The notes under the pieces are model-generated. The model did no database searches, had not been told where the DNA came from, and saw nothing but the letters and a program-made list of their open reading frames with translations. Of a stretch of DNA of 64,000 bases, positions 38,488 through 48,331 are shown in pieces. Source of the DNA: Pseudovibrio axinellae (GTDB lineage: Bacteria > Pseudomonadota > Alphaproteobacteria > Rhizobiales > Stappiaceae); the NCBI RefSeq assembly GCF_900110875.1, contig NZ_FOFM01000001.1:496001-560000 (forward strand), in the 5' to 3' direction. Each line of letters starts with the position of its first letter. The stretch's first letter is position 1. The translations under genes were made by a program, and so were the position numbers.

Positions 38488-39654
38488 CTAGGCTAGTGTG
38501 CCCAGCCACTTTTGTAACCGTCCTAGAGCTTCTTCCAATACACTGTTCTTTTTGCAAAAACAAAAACGAACAAATGTTTTTGGCCCTTGTGTTCCATAAA
38601 ATGCAGAGATTGGCACGGCGGCAACGCCTGCTTCCTCAACCATTTTCTGGCAGAACTCAACGTCATCGCCTGTAAAGCTGAGCGTCGAGAAGTCGCAGGT
38701 CACAAAATAGGTTCCTTCACATGGCAATACATTAAACCCCATTTCTTGCAAGGGTTTTGAGATCAAATCCCGCTTTGCTTTGAGCTCACCTTCGAAGTTT
38801 ATGTAGTAGTCATCTGCTTTATTCAGCCCGCAAGCGACGGCTTTTTGCAGGTTTGGCGGCGTGGTGAAGGTGATGAACTGGTGTGCTTTTGCGATCGGTT
38901 CCAGCAAGTTTGGCGCTGCTGTGATGTAGCCAACCTTCCAACCCGTGAGGGAGAATGTTTTACCGGCAGAGCCGATGCGAATACAGCGCTCGCGCATGCC
39001 TTGGAACGTCATGAGGGGATGGTGTTTTTCGCCGTCAAACACAATGTGCTCATAGACTTCATCGCAAATGGCGTAACAGTCGTGTTCGATGCAAAGGTCC
39101 GCGATGAGCCGTAGCTCTTGAGTGGTGAACACCTTTGCGCTGGGGTTCATTGGGTTATTAAGCAGGATCGCTTTGGTTTTGCTGGAGAAGGCCTTGCGCA
39201 ATTCTTCTTCGCGCAGCTCCCAATTTGGCGGGGTAACCTTTACAAAAACCGGAGTGGCGCCTGCCCTTTGCGCCAGAGAAAGGTAACAATCATAGAGCGG
39301 CTCAATGAGGATAATCTCATCGCCTGGCTCTACCAGTGCAAAGATGGTGTCTGCCAGTGCTTCAGTCGCACCTGAAGTGACCATAACCTCTGTTTGCCAA
39401 TCGACATCGAGGTTGTAAAAGCGCTTATTGTTGTCCGCGACAGCTTGTCTGAGCTCCGGCACGCCAAGCATCGGTGGGTACTGGTTTGGCCCTTCCATCA
39501 ATGTGTCGGCTGCTACTTGCCTCAGATCTTGTGGGCCGTCGACATCCGGGAAGCCCTGTCCCAGATTAATGGCCTGATGGGCTATTGCCAGACGAGACAT
39601 GCGCTCAAATACCGTTGTTTCCAATCCGGTAAAGACAGAGTTTGTCGGCTTCAT
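38488..39654 (-). CDS. PLP-dependent aminotransferase (class I, fold type I)
   Basis: A 388-residue aminotransferase close to kynurenine/methionine-type enzymes (YbdL group). Seen are INLGQGFPDVDGP near the start, NQYPPMLGVPELRQAVA, the cofactor-binding SGATEALAD, the NNPMNPSAKV motif with the PLP-contact Asn, CDEVYEHIVFDG, and the Schiff-base lysine in SAGKTFSLTGWKVGY. The Arg in FVRFCFCKK binds the substrate carboxylate. Substrate cannot be decided from sequence; methionine, kynurenine or glutamine are candidates. It precedes the asparaginase on the same strand. The long upstream region carries repeat copy A. Confidence 0.88.
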   Translation of the reverse strand: MKPTNSVFTGLETTVFERMSRLAIAHQAINLGQGFPDVDGPQDLRQVAADTLMEGPNQYPPMLGVPELRQAVADNNKRFYNLDVDWQTEVMVTSGATEALADTIFALVEPGDEIILIEPLYDCYLSLAQRAGATPVFVKVTPPNWELREEELRKAFSSKTKAILLNNPMNPSAKVFTTQELRLIADLCIEHDCYAICDEVYEHIVFDGEKHHPLMTFQGMRERCIRIGSAGKTFSLTGWKVGYITAAPNLLEPIAKAHQFITFTTPPNLQKAVACGLNKADDYYINFEGELKAKRDLISKPLQEMGFNVLPCEGTYFVTCDFSTLSFTGDDVEFCQKMVEEAGVAAVPISAFYGTQGPKTFVRFCFCKKNSVLEEALGRLQKWLGTLA

Positions 39655-39840
39655 CTGGTTGCTCCTTGCCTTAAGATGCTTTTAGCAAGACGACAAGCTA
39701 ACGACTTGCCTGTCTTCTGCAAAGTCCGCATAGGGAGCAAATACAGCGTGTTTCCACATAGGAATACACTTTGGGTAAGGTGAGGCTGTCTTTCTGACTT
39801 CTTTATCTCGTGAAAACACGAATGGAAGCCTGCCGGTGGT

Positions 39841-39950
39841 GTTGAAAGCATAAAAACCCGCGAAACGCGGTGTGGCAAGGAGAACAGGCGGCACCGATGC
39901 TATATATAGTTTAGTTTCTTCGGCAACGGCTGTTCACCTTACCTGGGCAC
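39841..39950. repeat. Two-copy structured repeat, copy A
   Basis: A 110-base element that aligns almost without gaps to 50735-50842. It contains a small hairpin (CCGCGAAACGCGG, 39858-39870) and a long imperfect hairpin whose arms are 39874-39897 (GGCAAGGAGAACAGGCGGCACC) and 39919-39944. The segment TTAGTTTCTTCGGCA is identical in both copies. Arm differences between copies are compensatory (GAACAG/CTGTTC here, GAGCAG/CTGCTC in copy B). On the minus strand the small hairpin is followed by GGGTTTTTATG, like a terminator, about 180 bases before the aminotransferase start. Confidence 0.7.
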
Positions 39951-40350
39951 TTTAGTGTGTAGAACTCGACGCATACTCAGCAAGGCGTGATGTTCAGTTG
40001 CATGAAATGACAGACACGCCTGCCTATCTCAGCTCTCTGCCTAAATCAGGTGTTCCCTATTTAGAATTGTCCCTGTCACCGCCAAGCAGATTGCCCCCTT
40101 GAGCCATGCGGTCTCACTCAAGGTTTGCGTCACCCCGGACCGCTGAAAAGATACGACACCTCGTAGCAGCAGCCCCACACAGCCACAACACATGACGGAC
40201 GACAGGCCATGGCCTTTTTCGTGGGCACAGTACTAAGGATATCAGTTCGCCGTTTCTGGAATCCATCACTTCGATGAATCAAAGTCCAACCATGCACAAA
40301 CATTTTACCTGGCTCATCAAATGGAGCTCTTCAAACTCGCAATTCGTTCT
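39951..40350. other. Gene-free remainder of the 39655-40350 gap
   Basis: Together with repeat copy A this fills about 700 bases between the aminotransferase and MFS genes. I see no coding frame with a ribosome-binding site, no RNA gene and no further repeat in this part. Confidence 0.45.
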
Positions 40351-41592
40351 CTACCCAGTCACACGCCTGAGGTCAGGTCGGTTCCAAGTCGTCAGGACAA
40401 ATATTAACGCTAGAAAAACAGAGGCGGCGGCGACAAAGAACGGCAATCGGACGTCGATTGTCATCAATCCACCACCAATGAGAGACATCACCCCAGCAGA
40501 CAAGCATAGTATAGATGTGGTTATGCCCATAACCCAACCCTGATCTCCATCACTCACGCAGCGTGAGAAGAAGCCGAGGAAGGTTGGGTATGTGATCCCA
40601 AAACAGAAGAAATAGAGAAACACCGGTAACATACTGAGCAAGGCTGAAGGGATCAGTGCAAACGTGAATACGCTTATCGCCATGATGGGCAGCAGGGAGC
40701 AAACAAGACGCTTGCGGCCAATGAATCTTTGTGATGGGTTAACGAGGAGGCCGCTAGAGATCGCAAGCGCGACACCCACAACGAGCATGGCACCACTATC
40801 GCCAACAACACCATAGTCGAATGTACTTGTTAGGAAATTGACTACGAACACAAAAAAGGTTTGGTTCGCAATCATCAAGAGGATGAAAACGGGTAGCAGT
40901 TTCATGACCAGAGGGTGGGCTCTCACCCGCACCATACCGCTGTAAAGATCACTGACATGAAAGGAGAAGGGAACCCGCTCACGGCGGACATCATGATAAA
41001 AAACTGAGATCAATCCTATGGCAATACACACCAGAAGTGTGGCTGCATAAAATGGCAAGGTGAGGCTCGCATATGCACCAATAAACGCCTGCCCAGACAA
41101 CACAGCGCCGATGATAGGACCACCTACAAGACCAAAACTGGCCCCCATGATAATGTAGCCTATGTTACGGTCTCGGTCGGCTTCATCTTTACTGACATCG
41201 ACCATGGCCGCCTGCGCAATTGCCTGGTTCCCTGCTGAAAAACCTGTAATCATGCGGCCAATAACCAGTAGCCACAAACTGTTGATATACAACGAAAGAA
41301 TCGTAAGGATATAACCGAACAAAGCGCCCACCAGACAAAGCTGAAGTGCCTTTTTGCGGCCAATACCATCTGAAACCTTCGAGAGATAAATAACTCCTAC
41401 AAACCAAGCTAGAAAGAACAACCCAATCACAAGCCCATAATAGAAGTGTCGGAGAGCAACCGGTGTATCCACCGCTAGAAAATTTGTCGTGGGCTCCATA
41501 ATCAAGACGTTGACAATCGGAAAAACCAATCCCTGACTGATCAGGTCAACAAAAACTATAAACAGCAGAGCAACCTTGGCCATAAAGGACAT
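40351..41592 (-). CDS. MFS transporter
   Basis: A 413-residue carrier with 12 helices. The loop between helices 2 and 3 reads GVIYLSKVSDGIGRKKALQLC, the MFS motif A with D-G-I-G-R-K-K, and helix 5 has the GASFGLVGGPIIGAVLSG antiporter-like motif. It resembles tetracycline/multidrug-type proton antiporters. The ATG at 41592 has AAGGAG seven bases upstream, so the frame extending to 41643 is rejected. Substrate unknown. The membrane protein gene upstream is on the same strand, 96 bases away. Confidence 0.85.
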   Translation of the reverse strand: MSFMAKVALLFIVFVDLISQGLVFPIVNVLIMEPTTNFLAVDTPVALRHFYYGLVIGLFFLAWFVGVIYLSKVSDGIGRKKALQLCLVGALFGYILTILSLYINSLWLLVIGRMITGFSAGNQAIAQAAMVDVSKDEADRDRNIGYIIMGASFGLVGGPIIGAVLSGQAFIGAYASLTLPFYAATLLVCIAIGLISVFYHDVRRERVPFSFHVSDLYSGMVRVRAHPLVMKLLPVFILLMIANQTFFVFVVNFLTSTFDYGVVGDSGAMLVVGVALAISSGLLVNPSQRFIGRKRLVCSLLPIMAISVFTFALIPSALLSMLPVFLYFFCFGITYPTFLGFFSRCVSDGDQGWVMGITTSILCLSAGVMSLIGGGLMTIDVRLPFFVAAASVFLALIFVLTTWNRPDLRRVTG

Positions 41593-41688
41593 GCAATACT
41601 CCTTAAACCCCTGAAAGCGCCAAGAGACTGACCAAGCCGGCAAAAATCCCCAGATCGTAAAATATTTACCTGAGTGCGTCCTGCCTCA

Positions 41689-42348
41689 TCAGCCTGCCTC
41701 AATTGCAGCTTCGTCAACAAGCGGCATAGCCCATCGGACTACCCCTGCAATCCAAAGGAAACCGATGATCCCACCCAGATAGACATTCATCGTTCCTCCT
41801 GGTGCGATAAAGCCAGTCGACCCAAACACTGTAACTGTTTCAACAGCCTGCTCTGCAAAGAAAACGATGCTCAACCACTTGAGCCAGTTCGGTATGATTG
41901 AAGACCTACCAAATCCGAGTGCAGCGATGGCCACAGCCATGGCAGTTGTCGAGCCGTTGACCAACGGCCCCCAGTAAGATGTAATGCTAAACAGCGCTCG
42001 CGCAGTCACCGGATCAAGCCCCTCTGGGTGATAGGCTAGCCCAGCCCAGAACCATGCCTGAACCTGTGCAGTCAGAGCAAAACCCAGTACACCAGCCAAG
42101 AAAATGAAACAATGAGGCTTGGGCAGAACTGCAGACACTTGACCAGCGAAAATCGAAAGGCCAAGCGAGAAAAACGCTGCCGTCCAAGCATATATCCTGG
42201 CGTTTGCACCATGCTTAGTAAACCATTGAACGACTTCATCCCCCCCAGAATCAATTGTCGGGAATCCATTTCCAAGGGCAACGAAGCTCGAGACGTAGAA
42301 ACTAAACGTGACCAGAATGTTGATGAGCAGCACACGCGATGATCTCAT
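41689..42348 (-). CDS. Hypothetical integral membrane protein
   Basis: A 219-residue protein with six to seven hydrophobic helices and short loops; no family firmly recognised, though the layout resembles DUF4386-type proteins. The first helix follows MRSSRVLLINILVTF, and the first loop has GNGFPTIDSGGDEVVQWF. The ATG at 42348 has AAGGGGA at good spacing. It lies just upstream of the MFS gene on the same strand, so the two could be expressed together. Confidence 0.6.
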   Translation of the reverse strand: MRSSRVLLINILVTFSFYVSSFVALGNGFPTIDSGGDEVVQWFTKHGANARIYAWTAAFFSLGLSIFAGQVSAVLPKPHCFIFLAGVLGFALTAQVQAWFWAGLAYHPEGLDPVTARALFSITSYWGPLVNGSTTAMAVAIAALGFGRSSIIPNWLKWLSIVFFAEQAVETVTVFGSTGFIAPGGTMNVYLGGIIGFLWIAGVVRWAMPLVDEAAIEAG

Positions 42349-42766
42349 TTTTTTATCCCCTTCATGCTGCATAAGCGCGAGAAAAACCAAAACTATTTGA
42401 TTTTCCCCCAGCTACTCGGTGATGCTCAAGTGTCTGCTAGGTATTGCGCTCCAAGTTAACATCTGAGTAAATTTGAGGACCATATTTTCCTAAATGATCA
42501 CATCGCAGATTTCACACCGCAATAAACAGCTGTAATGCAGCCTTGTCAGAATAAACTGGGCAAGGGCTTTGCATAAAACCCATGCAAACACACTTCCCAG
42601 GGTATGTCGAACCATGGAATTTAAACTCAATAAAGTCTTCAAAACAGTTTGCGATCAGAACCTCGATTTAATCGCTCAGTCCAACTATGGAATTGGCCTG
42701 TTCTCCTAAATTTATGCATCGCCTTGTGATAGCAGTCAGCTCATGTTCTTGGATCATCTAGACTTG
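42349..42766. other. Gene-free stretch of about 420 bases
   Basis: No coding frame, repeat or RNA gene recognised. It must hold the promoter for the membrane protein/MFS pair and the 3' end of the Tm-1-like transcript. Confidence 0.45.
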
Positions 42767-43930
42767 TCATGGGGTTTGTCCTTTTAAGGGGAAACCAAAA
42801 GATACCAGGGTTTCAATGATTGTCTTGGTTGTTTCGCGTGCAGATATATGTTGGTCTTGCACAATCAATTGCACATCAGAGTTCAAAAGCTTCTCAGCAC
42901 GATTAAGGAAAGTCCGTCGTAGATCGGGGTCTTCAATTGCTCCGCCGACACAGTCTTGATGTGAAAAACCACCAAGTGGCACAATCAGGGCACGAGGGCC
43001 AGTAGCAGTATTGAGGCTTTCGATCAGAGCTTCAGCAACAACTTCCATTTCCTCCGTCTCTAATTTTACATGGGTAAAGAAACCTGAGTGGGCATAGTGT
43101 GGTCGGCTAAGGTATTCTTTCGATAACGTTGAAAGCTTTCCAAGCCCAAGAAAGTTAATTGCTCCAGGTAAGACGATCCTGGGTTTCGCGTGACCAGCAG
43201 AAAATCGGTCTGGCATCGATGCGTGCACACCGGCCAGATGAAGCCGAGTTATTTCGTGGGGTGTCAGATCGATGATCGCACTGAATTCTCCCTCAAGAGC
43301 AAATCTTGAAAAAGCAGCGCCTCCATAGCCATTAGAGTGAAATACGGTCACTTTTTGACCCTGCATATCTAACGCAGACATAAGTCGTGAGGCTGCTGCT
43401 TCTGTCGCTCCAAGTGCTGTTAAGGCCACGGTTTTTACTGGATTACTGTCTATAGTCGAGCTGGTGAGCTTATAAAGACCGGCAGTTGCCGCTGCTGCAT
43501 TTTTCAGCACTGCGCAAATAATTGGATTTAATCCGCAGACATCTGCAAGTGTCGGTATAACTATTATAGATGTATCAGCAATAATAGGTCGCGGATCAAA
43601 AGATAAGGTCGTCAAGAGAACCTTTGGAAGCATGGCAGGCATCTGTGTCATTACACGGAGTGAAATTTCGGCACCAGTTCCTCCACCAATTGCAATCATA
43701 ACTTTCAATTGTTGGGGATCAAGCTTGCCAACGTAATCAAGCGCTCTTTGAGATGCTTTATCCATTGCCGCCAGTTTTTCCGGTCCAGAAAGGACTTGTC
43801 CATCGCTCCACAATGAAACATCCAGTATCTTTGCATTAACACCATATACAGCTAGTTGCTGCTTCAGAAAGTCTGCTTCGGCATCTTTAGTTTCCAGTGT
43901 TGCCAATAAAATTGCTTGTGCCTCAGTCAT
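42767..43930 (-). CDS. Tm-1-like ATP-binding protein (UPF0261)
   Basis: A 387-residue two-domain protein of the UPF0261 family, named after tomato Tm-1, which inhibits a viral replicase; bacterial members have no settled function. Recognisable are ILLATLETKDAEADFL at the N-terminus, IAIGGGTGAEISLRVM with the glycine loop, PTLADVCGLNPI, the VFHSNGYGGAAFSRFA motif and the final VPLGGFSHQDCVGG block. Bacterial homologues are often next to a phosphoenolpyruvate hydrolase-like TIM-barrel gene; none is found here. The gene stands alone between two long gaps. Confidence 0.9.
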   Translation of the reverse strand: MTEAQAILLATLETKDAEADFLKQQLAVYGVNAKILDVSLWSDGQVLSGPEKLAAMDKASQRALDYVGKLDPQQLKVMIAIGGGTGAEISLRVMTQMPAMLPKVLLTTLSFDPRPIIADTSIIVIPTLADVCGLNPIICAVLKNAAAATAGLYKLTSSTIDSNPVKTVALTALGATEAAASRLMSALDMQGQKVTVFHSNGYGGAAFSRFALEGEFSAIIDLTPHEITRLHLAGVHASMPDRFSAGHAKPRIVLPGAINFLGLGKLSTLSKEYLSRPHYAHSGFFTHVKLETEEMEVVAEALIESLNTATGPRALIVPLGGFSHQDCVGGAIEDPDLRRTFLNRAEKLLNSDVQLIVQDQHISARETTKTIIETLVSFGFPLKGQTP

Positions 43931-44892
43931 GATATCAGTCCTCCTGCAAGAATGCTGGATCCCTCGGGGATTTCAATATTCCGCAGAGTGCCTGTTTAAC
44001 ATAGTACTTGTAAGCCCACGTCTTTTAGAGTGGATTGATGCATCCAATTACCCGCGGTTAGTCTTTCATGTCGCCTGACTTTTTCAGAGTGGAGACATAG
44101 GCTTTTATCTATCAGTGTTCATGCCTAAGGCTATATGATTAGTTGCACCGCTAGGGGTATTATCAAAGCGGAACCGAAGCCCGAGTAATTCGTCGCAGGA
44201 ACTTACTTTCCTTGTTCACCGCGTCAACTACAACCCAGAATAAGTATGCTCGATCCTAAACATTCCATGCTCGATTGAGCCGGTAGGACTACAAGCCATT
44301 TCAATTTCTACCTTCAGCGCGACCCACCTTGCACTTTTTAGTAACTTCCAGAAATTCGTTGGACCAGCTTTAATAAAGCCCTTGCGAGATACATTCCTGA
44401 GGATAGGCGAAGCTTTCCTTACCGCTGAAACCGGCTAGCACGATACAGATTTCATCTTGAGTGGAAATAGCTCGCGGTTCGTGCGGTCTGCCCCAACGTC
44501 TCACTCCTGTTGTCGTCATAGGCCAAAACATTGTTTTACCCAAATCAACCGGTCTGGCCCATAAGACATCGACGACCCAGAGGCTAAGGATACAGGCTAT
44601 TACTTGCTATATGATCAGCAAGATGGTCGGATATACACGTTAGATCCTTTAGGAACGTGTCGGTCAAAAAAGCGGTAGAGTGTTAAAAAGTCTACTCCAT
44701 TGCGATGTGGAGCAGACGCATTACATTTACGTGCCTACAAAGGTCGTAGTTTCGCAGAGTTGCTTAATTCCATTTCTGAGAGTGCTTTGTTCACCAGGAT
44801 CGAAAGAGTTCATTCTTTACAAATAACACTCATGATAGTCTGAACGTTCACGATTAAGGTTTGTATTAGGGTTTTATCACCTAGGAGGCGAG
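43931..44892. other. Gene-free stretch of about 960 bases
   Basis: Between the divergent Tm-1-like gene and the ABC operon. A 60-codon frame at 44461-44643 has no ribosome-binding site and I do not recognise it. Short open stretches near 44190-44260 could be decayed coding sequence, but no family shows through. The promoter of the ABC operon should lie near the right end. Confidence 0.4.
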
Positions 44893-45984
44893 ATGCCGCG
44901 TATCCGGCTTGAAAACCTTGTGAAGAGATACGGTGACTTTGAAGTTCTGCACGGTATCAATCTGGAAATGGAGGAGAACGAATTTACGGTTTTTGTCGGA
45001 CCATCCGGGTGCGGGAAAACTACCACATTGCGCATGATTGCCGGCCTGGAAACAGTCAGCGATGGTGAAATCTATATTGGCGACCGACCAGTCAGCCAAC
45101 TGGAGCCGAAGGCCCGTGACCTCGCAATGGTATTCCAGGACTATGCGCTCTACCCGCATATGAATGTCGCAAAGAACATGTCCTTTGCCCTCCGGCTGCA
45201 GAGACGTCCACGCAAGGAAATCGACGAAAAGGTCGGGCTCGTCGCAGAGATGTTAGGCCTTACCAAGTTTCTTCATCGCAAACCCGGAGAATTGTCCGGA
45301 GGTCAGCGTCAGCGCGTTGCTATGGGGCGGGCCCTGGCACGGGATGCTGGAACCTTTCTTTTCGATGAACCGCTCTCGAATCTTGATGCCAAGCTACGCT
45401 GTCAGATGCGGGCGGAGCTGGCGATTATGCGCCAGAAGGTCCGCAAGAACATGATCTACGTTACCCACGACCAGATCGAAGCCATGACGCTCGGCGACCG
45501 GATCGTAGTCATGAATGGTGGTTACATACAACAACAGGGAACACCGGAAGAGCTATTCAAGCAGCCTGCTAACAAGTTTGTCGCTGGTTTTTTAGGCTCG
45601 CCACCCATGAACTTTCTCGGTGCGAAGATCCAAGACCTCGGCGGGCAGGTCTTTGTCAGTGGGGACGGATTCGAGGTCGCCTTGCCGGAGGAGAGAGCCT
45701 CGGTGGCGTTGGGCCATTCCGCAAGTTCCGTCATTTTGGGGATTCGCCCATCCGACCTACATTTCAGCCCTCACGCTCCTGACCACGAAGCGATTGACCT
45801 GAAAGTGATCGTCTCCGAATACATCGGAGCGCAGTCGGTTCTTCTGTGCAACTGCGGTGCTCAAAAAATCGAAGTCGAATTGAAATCGGAAACGCCCATC
45901 GCTCTGGGTGAGACGCTGAGATTTGCGGTCAACAGGGAGGCTATTCACTTATTCGACAGCGAAACAGAAGTTGCCATCGGGTGA
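44893..45984 (+). CDS. Sugar-type ABC transporter ATP-binding protein
   Basis: A 363-residue ATPase of the CUT1/UgpC-MalK class that powers carbohydrate uptake. Walker A is GPSGCGKTT, the Q-loop lies in MVFQDYALYPHMNV, the ABC signature is LSGGQRQRVAMGRAL, Walker B is GTFLFDEPLSNLDA and the switch His is in YVTHDQ. After about residue 240 there is a TOBE-type regulatory domain. The start has AGGAGGCGAG. It is the first gene of a four-gene operon with a binding protein and two permeases. Confidence 0.94.
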   Translation: MPRIRLENLVKRYGDFEVLHGINLEMEENEFTVFVGPSGCGKTTTLRMIAGLETVSDGEIYIGDRPVSQLEPKARDLAMVFQDYALYPHMNVAKNMSFALRLQRRPRKEIDEKVGLVAEMLGLTKFLHRKPGELSGGQRQRVAMGRALARDAGTFLFDEPLSNLDAKLRCQMRAELAIMRQKVRKNMIYVTHDQIEAMTLGDRIVVMNGGYIQQQGTPEELFKQPANKFVAGFLGSPPMNFLGAKIQDLGGQVFVSGDGFEVALPEERASVALGHSASSVILGIRPSDLHFSPHAPDHEAIDLKVIVSEYIGAQSVLLCNCGAQKIEVELKSETPIALGETLRFAVNREAIHLFDSETEVAIG

Positions 45985-46012
45985 CCTGAACCTTGACAAA
46001 AGAGAGAAAAGA

Positions 46013-47344
46013 ATGTCGAATTTTTGGAAGATGCCAGTCAGCGCCGTTGTCGCGGTCGCACTGAGCACCGCCGCGGCCCTAGCCAACCCGTATAAAGCAT
46101 ACGAAGGTGAGACACTGGTGGTGAATTTCCCGGCGCATCCGCATTTTGATGCCGTGAAGAAGGTCCTGCCGGAATTTACCAAAGAAACCGGCATTCAGGT
46201 CGAAGTCGACCAGCTCCAGTATTTAAAAATGCGTGAGCGCCAGACCCTAGAGCTGACCAAGAACAAGGGCGATTACGATCTGATCGCCTATGTGGTCTTT
46301 TCCAAGGCTGATTATGTCTATGCCGATCAGTTGGAAAATCTTGCGCGCTTCTTCATGAACCCTAAGCTGGCAGACCCGAATTATGACGCCGAAGATCTGA
46401 TCGACGGGTACGTTGCCAACATTGGCATTGCTGGCGGAAAAAAGGGGTACCTGCCTGGTCCGACAGGCTCACTGTTCGGTCTGCCATTCGGCTCTGAAAC
46501 GTCCATTCTCGGTTATCGCAAGGACATCTTCGACAAGCATGGACTGAAGGTTCCAGAAACCTATGACGAACTGCTGGAGTTGGCCTGTAAGATCCCGGAG
46601 CTGGAACCGGGAATGGGCGGTTTGGCGTCACGTGCGGCCTCCGGCCACCACGCCAGTCATGCGTTCCTCCTCCATCTTGCACCACTTGGAGGACGTATCT
46701 TTGATGATGATTGGAACCCCATCGTCAACAATGAAGCTGGCGTTAAGGCAGCAGAGGCGCTCAAAAAGATTGTCGACTGTGGTCCGGAAGGTGCCAAGAC
46801 CTTCGGTTTCGCGGAAGCTGGTGCCTCGTTCCTTCAGGGCAATTCGGCTATGTTCCTAGATTCCACCGTTTTTGCGGGTCAGGTCAATAACCCTGAAAAA
46901 TCAAAAGTGGTCGGTCTTGTTGAATGGGCGCCACATCCGGTCGGTGTCAGGGCAGGATCCCAGACTGGCGGGTTCGGCATCGGCATTCCAAGAAACGCGC
47001 AGAACAAAGACGCTGCCTTCCTGCTGATGCAGTGGCTGACCTCCAAGAAAGCCGACAAGCTGATTGCGCTGGCAGGTGGGAACCCCGTCCGTTACTCCAC
47101 ACATGCCGATCCAGACGTGAACGCGAAGTTCCCGTACATGGAAACATTTGGGGAAGCCTTGAAGAATGCCGACCCGGACTGGCGCCCTATCATCCCTGTC
47201 TGGGGCAAGATCAATGCAGATCTTGGAACTACACTCTCAAAGATCATTGTTGATGATGCCCCGATCCAGCAGTCGCTTGACGGTGTCGCGGAGCGCACCA
47301 GGGGTCTGATGGATGAAGCAGGGTACTATACCTGGTCCAAGTAA
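46013..47344 (+). CDS. Extracellular sugar-type solute-binding protein
   Basis: A 443-residue periplasmic binding protein (family 1, UgpB/MalE class) with a signal peptide ending ALSTAAALA. The mature part starts with ETLVVNFPAHPHFDAVKKVLPEFTKETG and has the two-lobed layout, including DLIAYVVFSKADYVYADQL, YRKDIFDKHGLKVPETYDEL, and a C-terminal ADLGTTLSKIIVD helix. The ATG at 46013 gives a normal signal peptide; the longer frame from 45923 lies inside the ATPase gene and is rejected. Ligand is unknown; a sugar, sugar alcohol or glycoside is likely. Confidence 0.92.
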   Translation: MSNFWKMPVSAVVAVALSTAAALANPYKAYEGETLVVNFPAHPHFDAVKKVLPEFTKETGIQVEVDQLQYLKMRERQTLELTKNKGDYDLIAYVVFSKADYVYADQLENLARFFMNPKLADPNYDAEDLIDGYVANIGIAGGKKGYLPGPTGSLFGLPFGSETSILGYRKDIFDKHGLKVPETYDELLELACKIPELEPGMGGLASRAASGHHASHAFLLHLAPLGGRIFDDDWNPIVNNEAGVKAAEALKKIVDCGPEGAKTFGFAEAGASFLQGNSAMFLDSTVFAGQVNNPEKSKVVGLVEWAPHPVGVRAGSQTGGFGIGIPRNAQNKDAAFLLMQWLTSKKADKLIALAGGNPVRYSTHADPDVNAKFPYMETFGEALKNADPDWRPIIPVWGKINADLGTTLSKIIVDDAPIQQSLDGVAERTRGLMDEAGYYTWSK

Positions 47345-47355
47345 TAACGGATCTT

Positions 47356-47376
47356 CCGAGCGGCTTCGCCGCTGGG
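47356..47376 (+). promoter_or_regulatory. Stable hairpin between binding protein and permease genes
   Basis: AGCGGC-TTC-GCCGCT with flanking CC/GG pairs lies 12 bases after the binding-protein stop. Such hairpins often protect the upstream mRNA, which would give more binding protein than permease. Function inferred from position only. Confidence 0.6.
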
Positions 47377-47407
47377 CTTTCTAGAGAGTAACTGAAAGTG
47401 ATCGGCA

Positions 47408-48331
47408 ATGAGTCTTGCAATCAAGGCCAATCGGCTGACCCCATACATGTTTCTGTTACCGGCGGGGATCGTTATGATCCTCGCACTGCTTTACCCCATC
47501 GGGTACATGATCTACGCCAGCTTTCTGGACTGGAGCCCAAGCCAGCGCATCGGTCAAGCAGAGTTCATCGGCATTCGGAACTACATCAACCTTTTGGGCG
47601 ATGCAGCTTTCCGGGAAAGTTTCTGGGTAACGATCCGCTTTGCCGCAATCGTTGTGACGCTGGAAATGATCGTGGGGGTTGGTTTAGCTATGCTGCTGGA
47701 CCGAAACATTCGTGGGATGGTGCTACTGCGCACAGTTTTTATTCTGCCCATGATGATAGCGCCGATCGTTGTCGGTCTAATGTGGCGGTACATGTTTCAT
47801 CCGACGGTTGGAATTTTTAACCGCATGCTCAAGAGCTTCGGGTTTGAAGGTATTCCCTGGCTGGCTGACAGCACTTGGGCCTTCATTGCAATTGTCATAG
47901 CTGACGTCTGGCAGTGGACACCCTTCATCTTCATCCTCGCACTTGCCGCCACACAGTCATTGCCGCGCTCGGCTCTGGAGGCTGCGGAAATCGACGGTGC
48001 AAATGAGTGGCAGAAGATCGTGATGATCAAGCTGCCGCTGATGATGCCAGTGCTCATCGTCACTTTGATGTTGCGTCTGATCGATGTGTTCAAGGTATTG
48101 GAAGTTATCCTCGTTCTGACCAATGGGGGGCCGGGTCTTTCCACCGAGATTCTTGCCTTGAGGATCTTCAGAACCGCTCAGGAGTTTCAGGAACTGGGCG
48201 AGGCCGCTGCGATGTCAAACATGCTCTTGATGATGCTGATGGTACTAACCATTGGAATGTTTGTATATAACCGGGTGAAGGAAGCCCATGTCGCACAGCG
48301 ACGTGCAGTCATTGAAAAGGACAACGACTGA
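47408..48331 (+). CDS. Sugar-type ABC transporter permease 1
   Basis: A 307-residue inner-membrane subunit with six helices (MalF/UgpA class). The first helix is LTPYMFLLPAGIVMILALLYPIGYMIY and the EAA loop that contacts the ATPase is EAAEIDGANEWQKIVMIKLPLMMPV at about 193-217. A VWQWTPFIFILALAATQSLP segment precedes it. The stop overlaps the start of the second permease by one base. Confidence 0.93.
   Translation: MSLAIKANRLTPYMFLLPAGIVMILALLYPIGYMIYASFLDWSPSQRIGQAEFIGIRNYINLLGDAAFRESFWVTIRFAAIVVTLEMIVGVGLAMLLDRNIRGMVLLRTVFILPMMIAPIVVGLMWRYMFHPTVGIFNRMLKSFGFEGIPWLADSTWAFIAIVIADVWQWTPFIFILALAATQSLPRSALEAAEIDGANEWQKIVMIKLPLMMPVLIVTLMLRLIDVFKVLEVILVLTNGGPGLSTEILALRIFRTAQEFQELGEAAAMSNMLLMMLMVLTIGMFVYNRVKEAHVAQRRAVIEKDND

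Noticed and set aside
44461-44643. 60-codon plus-strand frame upstream of the ABC operon
   Set aside because: No ribosome-binding site; could be a gene remnant but no family is visible.
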